Shown: positions 44,483 to 52,742 of the stretch, piece after piece
Numbering within the stretch: the stretch's first letter is position 1
How the letters are laid out: the number at the start of each line of letters is the position of its first letter
Assembly: GCA_949743325.1 (NCBI GenBank)
Contig: CATJTQ010000097.1
Location: 1 to 62,641 of the forward strand
DNA length: 62,641 bases
Source of the DNA: an uncultured Lachnospiraceae bacterium
GTDB lineage: Bacteria; Bacillota; Clostridia; Lachnospirales; Lachnospiraceae
Reading direction: 5' to 3'
Made by a program: the position numbers and the translations under genes
Notes under the pieces: generated by a model
Database searches by the model: none
Seen by the model: only the letters and a program-made list of their open reading frames with translations
Told to the model about the DNA's origin: nothing

Positions 44483-44806
44483 TTATTTATACTCCTTTAA
44501 TTTATTAATTTTTGAACTCATAAATTCCCATTTCTTCCAAAACTTTTGCAATTCCTCGCGTCCCTTATCATTAAGAGAATAAAATTTTCTTGGAGGTCCT
44601 AATTCTGAAGATTTTTTTTGAACATTGACAAATTTATTTTTTTCAAGTCTAATCAAAATTGTATATACAGTACCTTCAACGACTTCTGTAAATCCAAGTG
44701 CATTTATTTGACGAGTAATATCATAGCCATAGGTCTCCTTTCGATTGATAATTTCCATAACGCATCCTTCTAGTATTCCTTTTAACATTTCTGTTATATT
44801 TTCCAA
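44483..44806 (-). CDS. PadR-family transcriptional regulator
   Basis: A 107-residue winged-helix repressor: MLKGILEGCVMEIINRKETYGYD, EVVEGTVYTILIRLEKNKFV and GPPRKFYSLNDKGREEL are the family's conserved segments. I keep the TTG start at 44806 because AGGAGTG lies 8 bases before it; the ATG six codons later has no such site. PadR proteins usually repress their own operon and detoxification genes. Inverted repeats lie just upstream. Confidence 0.92.
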   Translation of the reverse strand: MENITEMLKGILEGCVMEIINRKETYGYDITRQINALGFTEVVEGTVYTILIRLEKNKFVNVQKKSSELGPPRKFYSLNDKGREELQKFWKKWEFMSSKINKLKEYK

Positions 44807-44839
44807 GTAAATTCACTCCTATCCGTTAGGTGTTAATGT

Positions 44840-44879
44840 AATAAGTATTACTTAGTACTGCTATATAGTAACACTTATT
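44840..44879. promoter_or_regulatory. Candidate PadR operator
   Basis: AATAAGT (44840-44846) and ACTTATT (44873-44879) are perfect complements 26 bases apart; inside lies GTAAT-N4-ATTAC overlapping the first arm (44838-44851). It sits between padR and metY, within reach of the padR promoter. Confidence 0.45.
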
Positions 44880-44917
44880 AGTATCGTTGTCAATATAAAA
44901 TAATCATATAATTCATA

Positions 44918-44946
44918 TTGACAAACTATGAATTGACAATTATTAT
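44918..44946 (+). promoter_or_regulatory. Promoter for metY
   Basis: Perfect TTGACA (44918-44923), 17 bases, TATTAT (44941-44946), 45 bases before the start. A second TTGACA occurs at 44933-44938. No SAM riboswitch or T-box fits in the leader. Confidence 0.7.
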
Positions 44947-44992
44947 ACAATTATGCAAATTACATTTATAAAAACGAGAGGCGGTTAATATT

Positions 44993-46300
44993 ATGGCTAA
45001 GAAAAAATACGAGGACAGAGATTTGAAGTTTGAAACTTTACAGCTGCATATAGGACAGGAAGATTATGATTCAGTGACAGATGCAAGGGCAGTGCCAATT
45101 TATCAGACAACTTCATATGTGTTTAAGAATAGTAAACATGCGGCAGAAAGGTTTGCATTGACTGACGCAGGAAATATATATGGAAGACTGACAAATCCTA
45201 CGCAGGATATTTTTGAAAGACGGATTGCAAAGCTGGAAGGCGGTGCGGCAGCACTTGCAGTCGCTTCAGGAGCTGCAGCAGTTTCTTATACAATTCAAAA
45301 TATTGCATTTGCAGGAGATCATATTGTGGCAGCGAAAAATGTTTATGGAGGTACATACAATCTGCTGGCGCATACGCTTGTAGATTTTGGAATAACAACC
45401 ACATTTGTTGATCCGTTAAATCCTCAGAATTTTGAAAAAGCTATTAAAGATAATACAAAAGCAATTTATATTGAGACTTTAGGCAATCCTAATTCTGAGG
45501 TTGTTGATATTAAAGCTATAGCAGAGATAGCTCATTCACATAAAATTCCGTTAATAGTAGACAGTACGTTCGCTACGCCATATCTAGTTCGTCCAATTGA
45601 GCATGGAGCTGATATAGTTATACATTCTGCAACTAAGTTTATAGGAGGTCATGGAACAACTTTAGGCGGTGTAATAGTTGATGGAGGTAAATTTGATTGG
45701 AAAGCATCAGGTAAGTTTCCACAGTTATCTGAACCAAATGAGAGTTATCATGGGATTAGTTTTACAGAAGTTGCTGGGGCAGCAGCGTTTGTCACAAGAA
45801 TACGTGCAGTTTTACTTAGAGATACGGGGGCTACGTTATCACCAATTCATGCATGGATTTTTTTGCAAGGGCTTGAGACATTATCACTGCGTGTAGAAAG
45901 ACATGTTGAAAATGCTCTTAAGGTAGTAGAATATTTGAATAATCATTCTATGGTGGAAAAAGTGAATCATCCGTCTGTCTCATTAGATTCTGAACAGCAA
46001 AAGCTTTACAGAGAATATTATCCTAATGGCGGAGGATCAATATTTACATTTGAAATAAAGGGTGATGCTTTAACGGCGCAGAAATTTATTGATAACCTTG
46101 AGCTGTTTTCACTGCTGGCCAATGTAGCTGATGCTAAATCATTAGTGATTCATCCTGCAACGACGACACATTCAGAATTGACAGAGGATGAATTAGTCGA
46201 TCAAGGGATTAAAGAAAATACTATTAGACTCTCGATTGGATTAGAAAATATTGATGATATTATTGAAGATTTAGATGAGGCATTTAAAGCTGTTCAGTAA
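44993..46300 (+). CDS. metY: O-acetylhomoserine sulfhydrylase (aminocarboxypropyltransferase)
   Basis: A 435-residue PLP enzyme of the Cys/Met metabolism family that makes homocysteine from O-acetylhomoserine and sulfide. Seen are [10 protein letters not shown] near the N-terminus, [10 protein letters not shown], the tyrosine loop [19 protein letters not shown], the PLP lysine in [13 protein letters not shown], and the late [12 protein letters not shown]. Length (425-440) and the long central insertion distinguish MetY from cystathionine gamma-synthase. The ATG has GAGGCGG before it. It is monocistronic and functionally linked to ahcY at the left end of the window. Confidence 0.95.
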   Translation: MAKKKYEDRDLKFETLQLHIGQEDYDSVTDARAVPIYQTTSYVFKNSKHAAERFALTDAGNIYGRLTNPTQDIFERRIAKLEGGAAALAVASGAAAVSYTIQNIAFAGDHIVAAKNVYGGTYNLLAHTLVDFGITTTFVDPLNPQNFEKAIKDNTKAIYIETLGNPNSEVVDIKAIAEIAHSHKIPLIVDSTFATPYLVRPIEHGADIVIHSATKFIGGHGTTLGGVIVDGGKFDWKASGKFPQLSEPNESYHGISFTEVAGAAAFVTRIRAVLLRDTGATLSPIHAWIFLQGLETLSLRVERHVENALKVVEYLNNHSMVEKVNHPSVSLDSEQQKLYREYYPNGGGSIFTFEIKGDALTAQKFIDNLELFSLLANVADAKSLVIHPATTTHSELTEDELVDQGIKENTIRLSIGLENIDDIIEDLDEAFKAVQ

Positions 46301-46378
46301 ACATATAAATTGATATTTAATAAGGTGCGCAATGTTGTATGATATATTTAATAGCAACAGATATATGTAATTATTTTT

Positions 46379-46402
46379 ACAGTCCGGTGATAACTGGGCT
46401 GT
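46379..46402 (+). terminator. Hairpin terminator after metY
   Basis: ACAGTCCGG and CTGGGCTGT pair over 9 bp with two G-T pairs around a 6-base loop, followed by ATTTGATT. Confidence 0.6.
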
Positions 46403-46438
46403 ATTTGATTCAAGTTATTAATATTATTAAAATTTATA

Positions 46439-46467
46439 TTGTTGGGCTTGGAAAATTATGATAAAAT
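46439..46467 (+). promoter_or_regulatory. Promoter for the phosphopantetheinyl transferase gene
   Basis: TTGTTG (46439-46444), 17 bases, TAAAAT (46462-46467); transcription would start near 46474, leaving a 65-base leader that contains the hairpin at 46494. Confidence 0.5.
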
Positions 46468-46493
46468 AATATTCATAATATATATTGTAAAAC

Positions 46494-46523
46494 AAGGACC
46501 CCGCATTTAGTAGTGGGGTCCTT
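46494..46523 (+). promoter_or_regulatory. GC-rich leader hairpin before the phosphopantetheinyl transferase gene
   Basis: AAGGACCCC and GGGGTCCTT form a perfect 9-bp stem with a 12-base loop, ending 6 bases before the GAGGTG ribosome site. There is no T-run, so it is not a normal terminator for upstream transcripts; it could attenuate or protect this mRNA. Confidence 0.55.
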
Positions 46524-46538
46524 GGCTTGAGGTGATTT

Positions 46539-47189
46539 ATGACTGAAATATATATAATAAATGTTGAGCAGCTAAATAATAAATATATTTTTGAATCTTA
46601 TATTAGTAAAATGTCTTCATTTAGAAAAAAAAAGATTGAAAAAGTTAAGCGTAATCAAGATAAGTTAAGAGCATTAGGCGTTGGTATATTGATTGATGAA
46701 TTCCTGCAGAAAAATGGATGCAGAGAAAAACAAATGGTTTATAAATTAAACGAAAATGGGAAACCATATTTTCAGAATAAAGATCAATATTATTTTAATG
46801 CTTCTCACTCAGGGAATTATGCGGTATGTGCCTTTTCTGATAAAGAGGTTGGATGTGATATTGAGTGTGTTTCAGAAAAAAGTTTAAAGGTTGCAAAGAG
46901 GTTTTTTACTGAAAATGAGAACAAATACATCTTTAATAGCCAAAACATTCAAAAAAGTTTTACTAGGATATGGACCATAAAAGAAAGTTATTTAAAATAT
47001 CTTGGATGTGGTTTGACTAAATCTTTGAAGTCATTTGAAATTATAGAGCCGGAAAGGGAAAAGATAATAATTGTAGATAATGGGAATAAAATTAAATGTT
47101 GTCTAAAAGAATATGAAATTGATAATATGCATATGTGTGTCTGCTCAACAAACGATAGTTTTGTGATGCATAACCCGATAAAAATATAG
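46539..47189 (+). CDS. 4'-phosphopantetheinyl transferase, Sfp type
   Basis: A 216-residue enzyme that moves the phosphopantetheine arm from coenzyme A onto carrier proteins. The family motifs are present in order: NENGKPYF, FNASHSGNYAVCAFS, EVGCDIECV with the magnesium-binding Asp and Glu, and RIWTIKESYLKYLG. The size is that of the Sfp/EntD group, slightly short, not the small AcpS group, so its partners are probably peptide or polyketide carrier proteins, or a specialised acyl carrier protein. No such synthase is in the window. GAGGTG lies before the ATG. Confidence 0.92.
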   Translation: MTEIYIINVEQLNNKYIFESYISKMSSFRKKKIEKVKRNQDKLRALGVGILIDEFLQKNGCREKQMVYKLNENGKPYFQNKDQYYFNASHSGNYAVCAFSDKEVGCDIECVSEKSLKVAKRFFTENENKYIFNSQNIQKSFTRIWTIKESYLKYLGCGLTKSLKSFEIIEPEREKIIIVDNGNKIKCCLKEYEIDNMHMCVCSTNDSFVMHNPIKI

Positions 47190-47252
47190 TGTAATGTAGA
47201 AAAAATATATTGAGCTAATTACTGCACGATTATTGATTCATAAAATAAAAAA

Positions 47253-47271
47253 GGGTCTGTATAACAGACCC
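47253..47271 (-). terminator. Terminator of the tRNA-Ser gene
   Basis: GGGTCTGT and ACAGACCC pair over 8 bp with a tight 3-base loop; on the minus strand the stem is followed by T6. Confidence 0.85.
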
Positions 47272-47278
47272 ATGCTGA

Positions 47279-47369
47279 CGGAGATGAAGGGATTCGAACC
47301 CCCGTACCGGCATTATACCGATAAACTGATTTCGAGTCAGCCCCGTTACGACCACTTCGGTACATCTCC
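47279..47369 (-). tRNA. tRNA-Ser (anticodon CGA)
   Basis: The minus strand folds as a class II tRNA: acceptor GGAGATG pairs with CATCTCC, the anticodon loop reads CTCGAAA (anticodon CGA, for UCG codons) on a GCTGA/TCAGT stem, a long variable arm follows, and the T loop is GTTCGAATC. The discriminator base is G, as expected for serine. CCA is not encoded. Confidence 0.95.
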
Positions 47370-47582
47370 AAATATAAATTTTATGCAAAACTGTAAACAT
47401 TATAGCACAATAATTATAAAAATCAAACTATTTTTGTTGTTAGATTAGAAAAAATGATATATAATTAAATATATATTGTTTTATATATGGAATATATTTC
47501 CAAGGGCATTTTGTAAATTATGGTTTTCTAAGCAAAATAACAACTTTGGTGTCTACAATGTATAGAATATAATTAGTCTTTT

Positions 47583-47611
47583 AAGACAATATATGTTTTA
47601 AGTAGTATATT
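47583..47611 (+). promoter_or_regulatory. Possible promoter for pfkA and the genes behind it
   Basis: AAGACA (47583-47588), 17 bases, TATATT (47606-47611), 55 bases before the phosphofructokinase start. The remaining bases 47370-47582 are AT-rich with nothing recognisable. Confidence 0.4.
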
Positions 47612-47667
47612 ATAGAGTCAAGACAAAATTTTGAGAGATTTATATTATATGGAAAGGATGAGGAAAT

Positions 47668-48741
47668 ATGCTTCGAATAGGATTGCTCACCAGCGGCGGA
47701 GACTGTCAGGCTCTTAATGCTGCGATGCGCGGTGTTGTAAAGACGCTTTATAACAGATTGGGAGATGTTGAGATTTATGGATTTGAAGAGGGTTATAAAG
47801 GTCTTATTTATGGTAAATACAGATTACTTGCTAATTGGGAGTTTTCAGGTATTCTTACAAAAGGAGGCACTATACTAGGGTCTTCAAGACAGCCGTTTAA
47901 GTTGATGCGTGTGCCAGATGAGAACGGATTAGATAAAGTGGAGGCAATGAAGCAAACATACCATAAACTATGTCTTGACTGTCTTGTTATTTTAGGAGGA
48001 AATGGAACTCATAAAACAGCAAATTTGTTAAGTGAAGAAGGTTTGAATGTAGTAACCCTTCCTAAGACAATAGATAATGATATATGGGGAACCGATATGA
48101 CGTTTGGTTTCCAGAGTGCTGTTAATATAGCTACAGATGCAATAGATTGTATTCATACAACGGCAGCTTCACATGGAAGAGTATTTATAGTAGAAGTAAT
48201 GGGACATAAAGTTGGCTGGCTGACACTTCATGCTGGAATTGCCGGGGGAGCAGATATAATTTTGCTGCCGGAGATACCATATGATATTAAAAAGGTTGCG
48301 GATGCAATTGATCGCAGAGAGAAAGCAGGAAAAAGATTTACAATTCTTGCAGTAGCAGAGGGAGCGATCTCAAAAGAAGACGCAGCTTTATCAAAAAAAG
48401 AATTTAAAGAGAAACAAAAGCGTTCAAAATATCCGTCAATATCTTATGAACTTGCTGACCGTATTAAAGAGCTTACAGGACAGGAAATAAGAATTACAGT
48501 ACCAGGACATACACAGCGTGGAGGTTCGCCTTGTCCATATGACAGAGTTATATCAACACGTTTTGGAGCGGCAGCAGCAGATTTAATATTAAAAAAAGAT
48601 TATGGATATATGGTTGGTATAATAAATGGAGAAATAACCAAAGTACCTCTTTCAGAAGTGGCTGGTAAATTGAAAATGATAGATCCTGACTGTTCAATAA
48701 TAAAGGAAGCCAAAAACGTAGGAATAAGTTTTGGCGATTAA
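47668..48741 (+). CDS. pfkA: 6-phosphofructokinase family protein, atypical phosphoryl-donor motif
   Basis: A 357-residue sugar-phosphate kinase of the PFK-A fold, for the fructose 6-phosphate to fructose 1,6-bisphosphate step. Conserved: LTSGGDCQALNAAMRG, KGGTILGSSR, PKTIDNDIWGTD, GWLTLHAGIAGG and PGHTQRGGSPCPYDR. Two places deviate from the ordinary ATP enzyme: the donor-site motif is GGNGTH where GGDGS is usual, and PKTIDND has Lys where ATP enzymes have Gly, a change seen in pyrophosphate-dependent and actinobacterial enzymes. The donor (ATP or PPi) is therefore open. GGAAAGGATGAGG lies before the ATG. dnaX begins 15 bases after the stop. Confidence 0.88.
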   Translation: MLRIGLLTSGGDCQALNAAMRGVVKTLYNRLGDVEIYGFEEGYKGLIYGKYRLLANWEFSGILTKGGTILGSSRQPFKLMRVPDENGLDKVEAMKQTYHKLCLDCLVILGGNGTHKTANLLSEEGLNVVTLPKTIDNDIWGTDMTFGFQSAVNIATDAIDCIHTTAASHGRVFIVEVMGHKVGWLTLHAGIAGGADIILLPEIPYDIKKVADAIDRREKAGKRFTILAVAEGAISKEDAALSKKEFKEKQKRSKYPSISYELADRIKELTGQEIRITVPGHTQRGGSPCPYDRVISTRFGAAAADLILKKDYGYMVGIINGEITKVPLSEVAGKLKMIDPDCSIIKEAKNVGISFGD

Positions 48742-48756
48742 GCGACGGAGGCAGAA

Positions 48757-50322
48757 ATGTCGTACACAGCATTATATAGAAAATTTCGTCCTGCAAAATT
48801 TGATGAAGTAAAAGGGCAGGACCATATTGTAACAACGTTAAAGAATCAGATTATAACAAATAGATTAGGACATGCCTATCTTTTTTGCGGAACAAGAGGG
48901 ACAGGCAAGACTTCTGTTGCAAAAATATTTGCCAAGGCAGTAAATTGTGAGAACCCTATTGATGGAAGTCCATGTGGAATATGCAGTATATGCGAAGCTA
49001 TTTCAAAAGGTTCTTCTATGAATGTAATAGAGATTGATGCCGCGTCAAATAACGGTGTAGATAATATTCGTGAAATTAGAAGCGAAGTGGAATATTCACC
49101 GACTTCAGGAAAATATAAGGTTTATATAATAGATGAGGTGCATATGCTTTCAATGGGTGCATTTAATGCGCTTCTCAAAACATTGGAGGAACCGCCTTCA
49201 TATGTAATATTTATATTAGCGACAACAGAAGTACACAAATTACCAATCACAATATTATCGAGATGTCAAAGATATGATTTCAGAAGAATTTCAATTGAGA
49301 CAATTTCAGAACGGCTAAAAGAGCTTCTTGCTGTTGAAAAACAAGAGTATGAGGACAGAGCAGTACGATACGTTGCAAAAATGGGTGACGGCGCAATGCG
49401 TGATGCGTTGAGTCTTCTTGATCAATGTATAGCGTTTAATATAGGAGAATGTCTTACATATGATAAAGTTCTTGATGTTCTTGGTGTAGTTGATACGGAA
49501 ATTTTTACAGAAATGTTTCAAAAAATAGTTAAAAGAGATGTATCAGGTCTAATGAAAACAGTTGAAGAAATAGTAATGCAGGGCAGAGAATTAACTCAGT
49601 TTGTAACTGAGCTTACATGGTATTTCAGAAATCTGCTTTTACTCCAAGGCTCTGATAATATGCAGGATGTGTTGGATGTGTCTGCAGAACAGCTTGATTC
49701 TATGAAAGAAGCTTCAGCGTTGGCAGATAGTGAAACATTAATAAGATATATTCGTATTTTTTCTGATTTATCAAATGAGATGAAATATGCTGTCCAGAAG
49801 AGAATTTTACTTGAAGTTGCATTGATTAAGTTATGTAAACCACAAATGGAGAATGATATAACATCTTTGCTTGATAGAATAAATCAAATAGAAGAAAAGC
49901 TGGAAAAAGGTGAATTTAATTTAGATTTTATACAGCAAATTACATCTGAACATACCTCCAATACAGATACTATAGCAGAGCGGCCCAAAATCCGGCCGGA
50001 TGCAGTACCGGAGGATTTACAAAAAGTTGTGCGTGATTGGAGTGTAATTGTAGGTGCGATGCCGCAGCCTTCTTCATCTTTTCTAAAAAAAAGTCAGTTA
50101 TCACTTGGAACTGATAATAATTTGGAATTGATTTTTGATGATGATATGGCAGCAGAATGGTTTGAAAGTCCATTGCATTATAACGAACTTAAAGAGACTA
50201 TTGAAAATACTGTTGAAAGACAAGTTCAATTTAAGATAAGGCATAATGATACAGGGAGAAGCAGAGAGGAAATGTTTGTTGATCTTACTAAGATTATACA
50301 GATGCCTATAGATATAGAATAA
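48757..50322 (+). CDS. dnaX: DNA polymerase III subunits gamma and tau
   Basis: A 521-residue clamp-loader AAA+ ATPase. Walker [13 protein letters not shown], a zinc module with four Cys ([16 protein letters not shown]), Walker B IIDEVHML, sensor [11 protein letters not shown] and SRCQRYDF with the arginine finger are all present. It loads the beta clamp and organises the replisome. The C-terminal part after residue 360 is shorter than E. coli tau. No obvious slippery A-run for programmed frameshifting was seen. It starts the conserved dnaX-ebfC-recR group. Confidence 0.96.
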   Translation: MSYTALYRKFRPAKFDEVKGQDHIVTTLKNQIITNRLGHAYLFCGTRGTGKTSVAKIFAKAVNCENPIDGSPCGICSICEAISKGSSMNVIEIDAASNNGVDNIREIRSEVEYSPTSGKYKVYIIDEVHMLSMGAFNALLKTLEEPPSYVIFILATTEVHKLPITILSRCQRYDFRRISIETISERLKELLAVEKQEYEDRAVRYVAKMGDGAMRDALSLLDQCIAFNIGECLTYDKVLDVLGVVDTEIFTEMFQKIVKRDVSGLMKTVEEIVMQGRELTQFVTELTWYFRNLLLLQGSDNMQDVLDVSAEQLDSMKEASALADSETLIRYIRIFSDLSNEMKYAVQKRILLEVALIKLCKPQMENDITSLLDRINQIEEKLEKGEFNLDFIQQITSEHTSNTDTIAERPKIRPDAVPEDLQKVVRDWSVIVGAMPQPSSSFLKKSQLSLGTDNNLELIFDDDMAAEWFESPLHYNELKETIENTVERQVQFKIRHNDTGRSREEMFVDLTKIIQMPIDIE

Positions 50323-50338
50323 TAAGGAGGAACAATTA

Positions 50339-50698
50339 ATGGCTAAAAGAGGTGGTTTTCCGGGAGGGATGCCTGGAAATATGAATAATTTAATGAAACA
50401 GGCACAGAAGATGCAGCGTCAGATGGAGGAAACAACAAAACAGATTGAAGAGTCAGAAGTAACAGGCACAGCCGGCGGTGGAGTTGTAGAGGTGACTGTT
50501 TCAGGAAAAAAAGAAGTTACTAAGGTAAAGATAAAAGAAGAGGCGGTAGACCCGGACGATATCGAGATGTTGGAAGATCTGGTTATGGCAGCGACAAATG
50601 AAGCATTACGACAAATTGAAGAATTATCTGCCTCATCAATGTCTAAAATAACTGGAGGGTTGGGTAATATGGGAGGACTTGGAGGCCTGCCGTTCTAA
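50339..50698 (+). CDS. ebfC: Nucleoid-associated protein YbaB/EbfC
   Basis: A 119-residue small DNA-binding dimer. It has the Met/Gly-rich start ([22 protein letters not shown]), the core [16 protein letters not shown] and the helix [17 protein letters not shown] of the family. The tail is glycine-rich. An AAGGAGG site is present; the stop overlaps the recR start (TAATG). The family helps organise the nucleoid and is linked to recombination and repair. Confidence 0.95.
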   Translation: MAKRGGFPGGMPGNMNNLMKQAQKMQRQMEETTKQIEESEVTGTAGGGVVEVTVSGKKEVTKVKIKEEAVDPDDIEMLEDLVMAATNEALRQIEELSASSMSKITGGLGNMGGLGGLPF

Positions 50699-51294
50699 TG
50701 GAGTTTTACAGTAACAATATAAGTAGGCTTATAGAAAATTTATCTGTCCTTCCAGGTGTTGGTACAAAGACAGCACAACGGCTTGCGTTTCATATATTAA
50801 GCATGTCAGATGAACAGGTAGAAAAATTTGCTTCTGCAATAGTTAATGCAAAAAAAGGAATTCATTTTTGTAACGAATGTTTAACCCTAACAGATAGTGA
50901 TATTTGTCCAATATGTGCCAATAAAGAGAGAGATCACAAAACAATTATGGTAGTTGAAAATACAAGAGATTTGGCTGCTTATGAAAAGACTGGAGAGTAT
51001 AATGGGGTTTATCATGTACTTCATGGTACCATATCTCCTATGTTGGGCAGAGGTCCTGATGATATAAAGCTTAAAGAACTAATCCAGAGACTGCATGGTG
51101 ACATACAGGAGCTGATAATTGCGACTAACTCAAGTGTTGAGGGAGAGGCAACAGCAATGTATATAAGTAAGCTTGTAAAGCAGGCAGGAATAAAGGTAAC
51201 AAGAATCGCCAGTGGTGTTCCTGTTGGCGGTGATTTAGAATATATTGATGAAGTTACATTGTCCTATGCGCTGAAAGGACGTATAGAATTATAA
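50698..51294 (+). CDS. recR: Recombination protein RecR
   Basis: A 198-residue repair protein that works with RecO and RecF to load RecA. An N-terminal helix-hairpin-helix (LSVLPGVGTKTAQRLAFH), a four-cysteine zinc finger (CNECLTLTDSDICPIC), a Toprim domain (VVENTRDLAAYEKTGEYNG) and the Walker-like tail RIASGVPVGGDLEYIDEVTL are seen. Its ATG overlaps the ebfC stop, so it is translationally coupled. Confidence 0.97.
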   Translation: MEFYSNNISRLIENLSVLPGVGTKTAQRLAFHILSMSDEQVEKFASAIVNAKKGIHFCNECLTLTDSDICPICANKERDHKTIMVVENTRDLAAYEKTGEYNGVYHVLHGTISPMLGRGPDDIKLKELIQRLHGDIQELIIATNSSVEGEATAMYISKLVKQAGIKVTRIASGVPVGGDLEYIDEVTLSYALKGRIEL

Positions 51295-51309
51295 AAAAGG
51301 AGGAATGTT

Positions 51310-52002
51310 ATGTTAGAACAATTAAAACAACAGGTATATGAAGCTAATATGGAGCTTCCTAAAAGAGGACTTGTAGTGTATACTTGGGGAAATGTCAGCG
51401 GCTTTGATAAAGAGAGCGGATATTTTGCAATTAAACCCAGCGGTGTGGAGTATGATGATTTAAAGCCGGAAGATATGGTGATTATGGATTTGGATGGTAA
51501 TAAAATAGAAGGTAAATACAATCCGTCTTCTGATACTGCTACACATATTGAACTCTACAAAGCATTTAAGAATATTGGCGGTGTAGTACATACTCATTCA
51601 CAGTGGGCAACACAGTGGGCTCAGGCAGGAAGAAGTGTACCAAGTTATGGCACAACACATGCAGATTATTTTTATGGTGATATTCCATGTGCGAGAAGCT
51701 TGACAAAAGAAGAGATTGATGAAGCATATGAGAAAAATACAGGTCTTGTAATTATTGAGACATTTAAGGACAAGAATCCTGAGTATGTTCCGGGAGTACT
51801 CTGTACTAATCATGGTCCTTTCTCTTGGGGAAGAGATGCCGCCGAAGCAGTGCATAACGCGGTTGTTCTTGAAGAATGTGCTAAGATGGCATATTATACA
51901 GAGTGTATTAATCCACGGGTTAAGCCTATTCCACAGCCGCTGATGGATAAACATTTTTTGAGAAAACATGGAGAAAATGCTTACTATGGACAAGGCAAAT
52001 AG
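51310..52002 (+). CDS. araD: L-ribulose-5-phosphate 4-epimerase
   Basis: A 230-residue class II aldolase-like epimerase converting L-ribulose 5-phosphate to D-xylulose 5-phosphate in arabinose use. Metal-binding histidines lie in [14 protein letters not shown] and NHGPFSWG, with the catalytic region [25 protein letters not shown] precedes the ATG. The transaldolase-like and transketolase genes follow at once, which places it in a pentose pathway run that fits a pectin and arabinan diet. Confidence 0.93.
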   Translation: MLEQLKQQVYEANMELPKRGLVVYTWGNVSGFDKESGYFAIKPSGVEYDDLKPEDMVIMDLDGNKIEGKYNPSSDTATHIELYKAFKNIGGVVHTHSQWATQWAQAGRSVPSYGTTHADYFYGDIPCARSLTKEEIDEAYEKNTGLVIIETFKDKNPEYVPGVLCTNHGPFSWGRDAAEAVHNAVVLEECAKMAYYTECINPRVKPIPQPLMDKHFLRKHGENAYYGQGK

Positions 52003-52007
52003 AGAAA

Positions 52008-52037
52008 TTAAAAGTTTTGAAAAAACAGAACTTTTAA
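52008..52037 (+). promoter_or_regulatory. Hairpin between araD and the transaldolase gene
   Basis: TTAAAAGTTTTG pairs with CAGAACTTTTAA over 12 bp with one G-T pair and a 6-base A-rich loop. There is no T-run, so it may stabilise the araD mRNA end or attenuate, and not stop transcription. Confidence 0.5.
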
Positions 52038-52071
52038 AATAAAGAAGAAAAACACAAGGAGGAATTAGAAA

Positions 52072-52731
52072 ATGAAATTTTTCGTTGATACTGCTAAAAT
52101 CGAGGACATTAAAAAAGCAAATGATATGGGTGTAATTTGTGGGGTTACAACTAACCCTTCTCTTATTGCAAAAGAAGGCGGTCGTACTCAAGAAGATGTA
52201 TTAAAAGAAATTGCGTCTATTGTTGATGGACCAATAAGTGGTGAGGTTAAAGCTACCACAGTAGATGCAGAGGGTATGATTGCAGAAGGAAGAGAAATCG
52301 CAAAGTTACATGAGAATATGGTAGTAAAAATTCCTATGACGGTTGAAGGTTTAAAAGCTACAAAAGTATTATCAGCAGAGGGAATAAAGACTAATGTAAC
52401 ACTTATTTTCTCAGCCAACCAGGCGCTTCTTGCTGCAAGAGCAGGAGCGACATATGTATCACCGTTCCTTGGACGTCTTGATGATATATCTCAGCCTGGA
52501 ATTGATTTAATACGTGATATTGCAGAAATATTTGATATTCACTGTATTGAGACAGAAATTATTGCGGCAAGTGTACGTCATCCAATTCATGTTACAGACT
52601 GTGCATTAGCGGGAGCTGATATCGCGACAGTGCCTTACAGTGTAATAGAGCAGATGACAAAACATCCGTTAACAACACAGGGAATTGAAAAATTCCAAAA
52701 AGATTATATTGCTGTTTTTGGTGATAAATAA
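52072..52731 (+). CDS. tal: Transaldolase / fructose-6-phosphate aldolase family protein
   Basis: A 219-residue TIM-barrel aldolase. The short size and motifs ([15 protein letters not shown], Schiff-base Lys in [26 protein letters not shown] and [12 protein letters not shown]) are those of the MipB/TalC group, which includes true transaldolases of Firmicutes and E. coli fructose-6-phosphate aldolase. Next to transketolase, transaldolase activity is more likely. A strong AAGGAGG site precedes it. Confidence 0.92.
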   Translation: MKFFVDTAKIEDIKKANDMGVICGVTTNPSLIAKEGGRTQEDVLKEIASIVDGPISGEVKATTVDAEGMIAEGREIAKLHENMVVKIPMTVEGLKATKVLSAEGIKTNVTLIFSANQALLAARAGATYVSPFLGRLDDISQPGIDLIRDIAEIFDIHCIETEIIAASVRHPIHVTDCALAGADIATVPYSVIEQMTKHPLTTQGIEKFQKDYIAVFGDK

Positions 52732-52742
52732 GGAGGATAATA

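Noticed and set aside
47233-47448. 71-codon plus-strand open frame
   Set aside because: It crosses the tRNA-Ser gene and its terminator on the opposite strand; the peptide is a translation of the tRNA complement.
49303-49312. GAGACAAT sequence within dnaX as another copy of the loop motif
   Set aside because: It is coding DNA, lacks the second half of the motif and any flanking hairpin.
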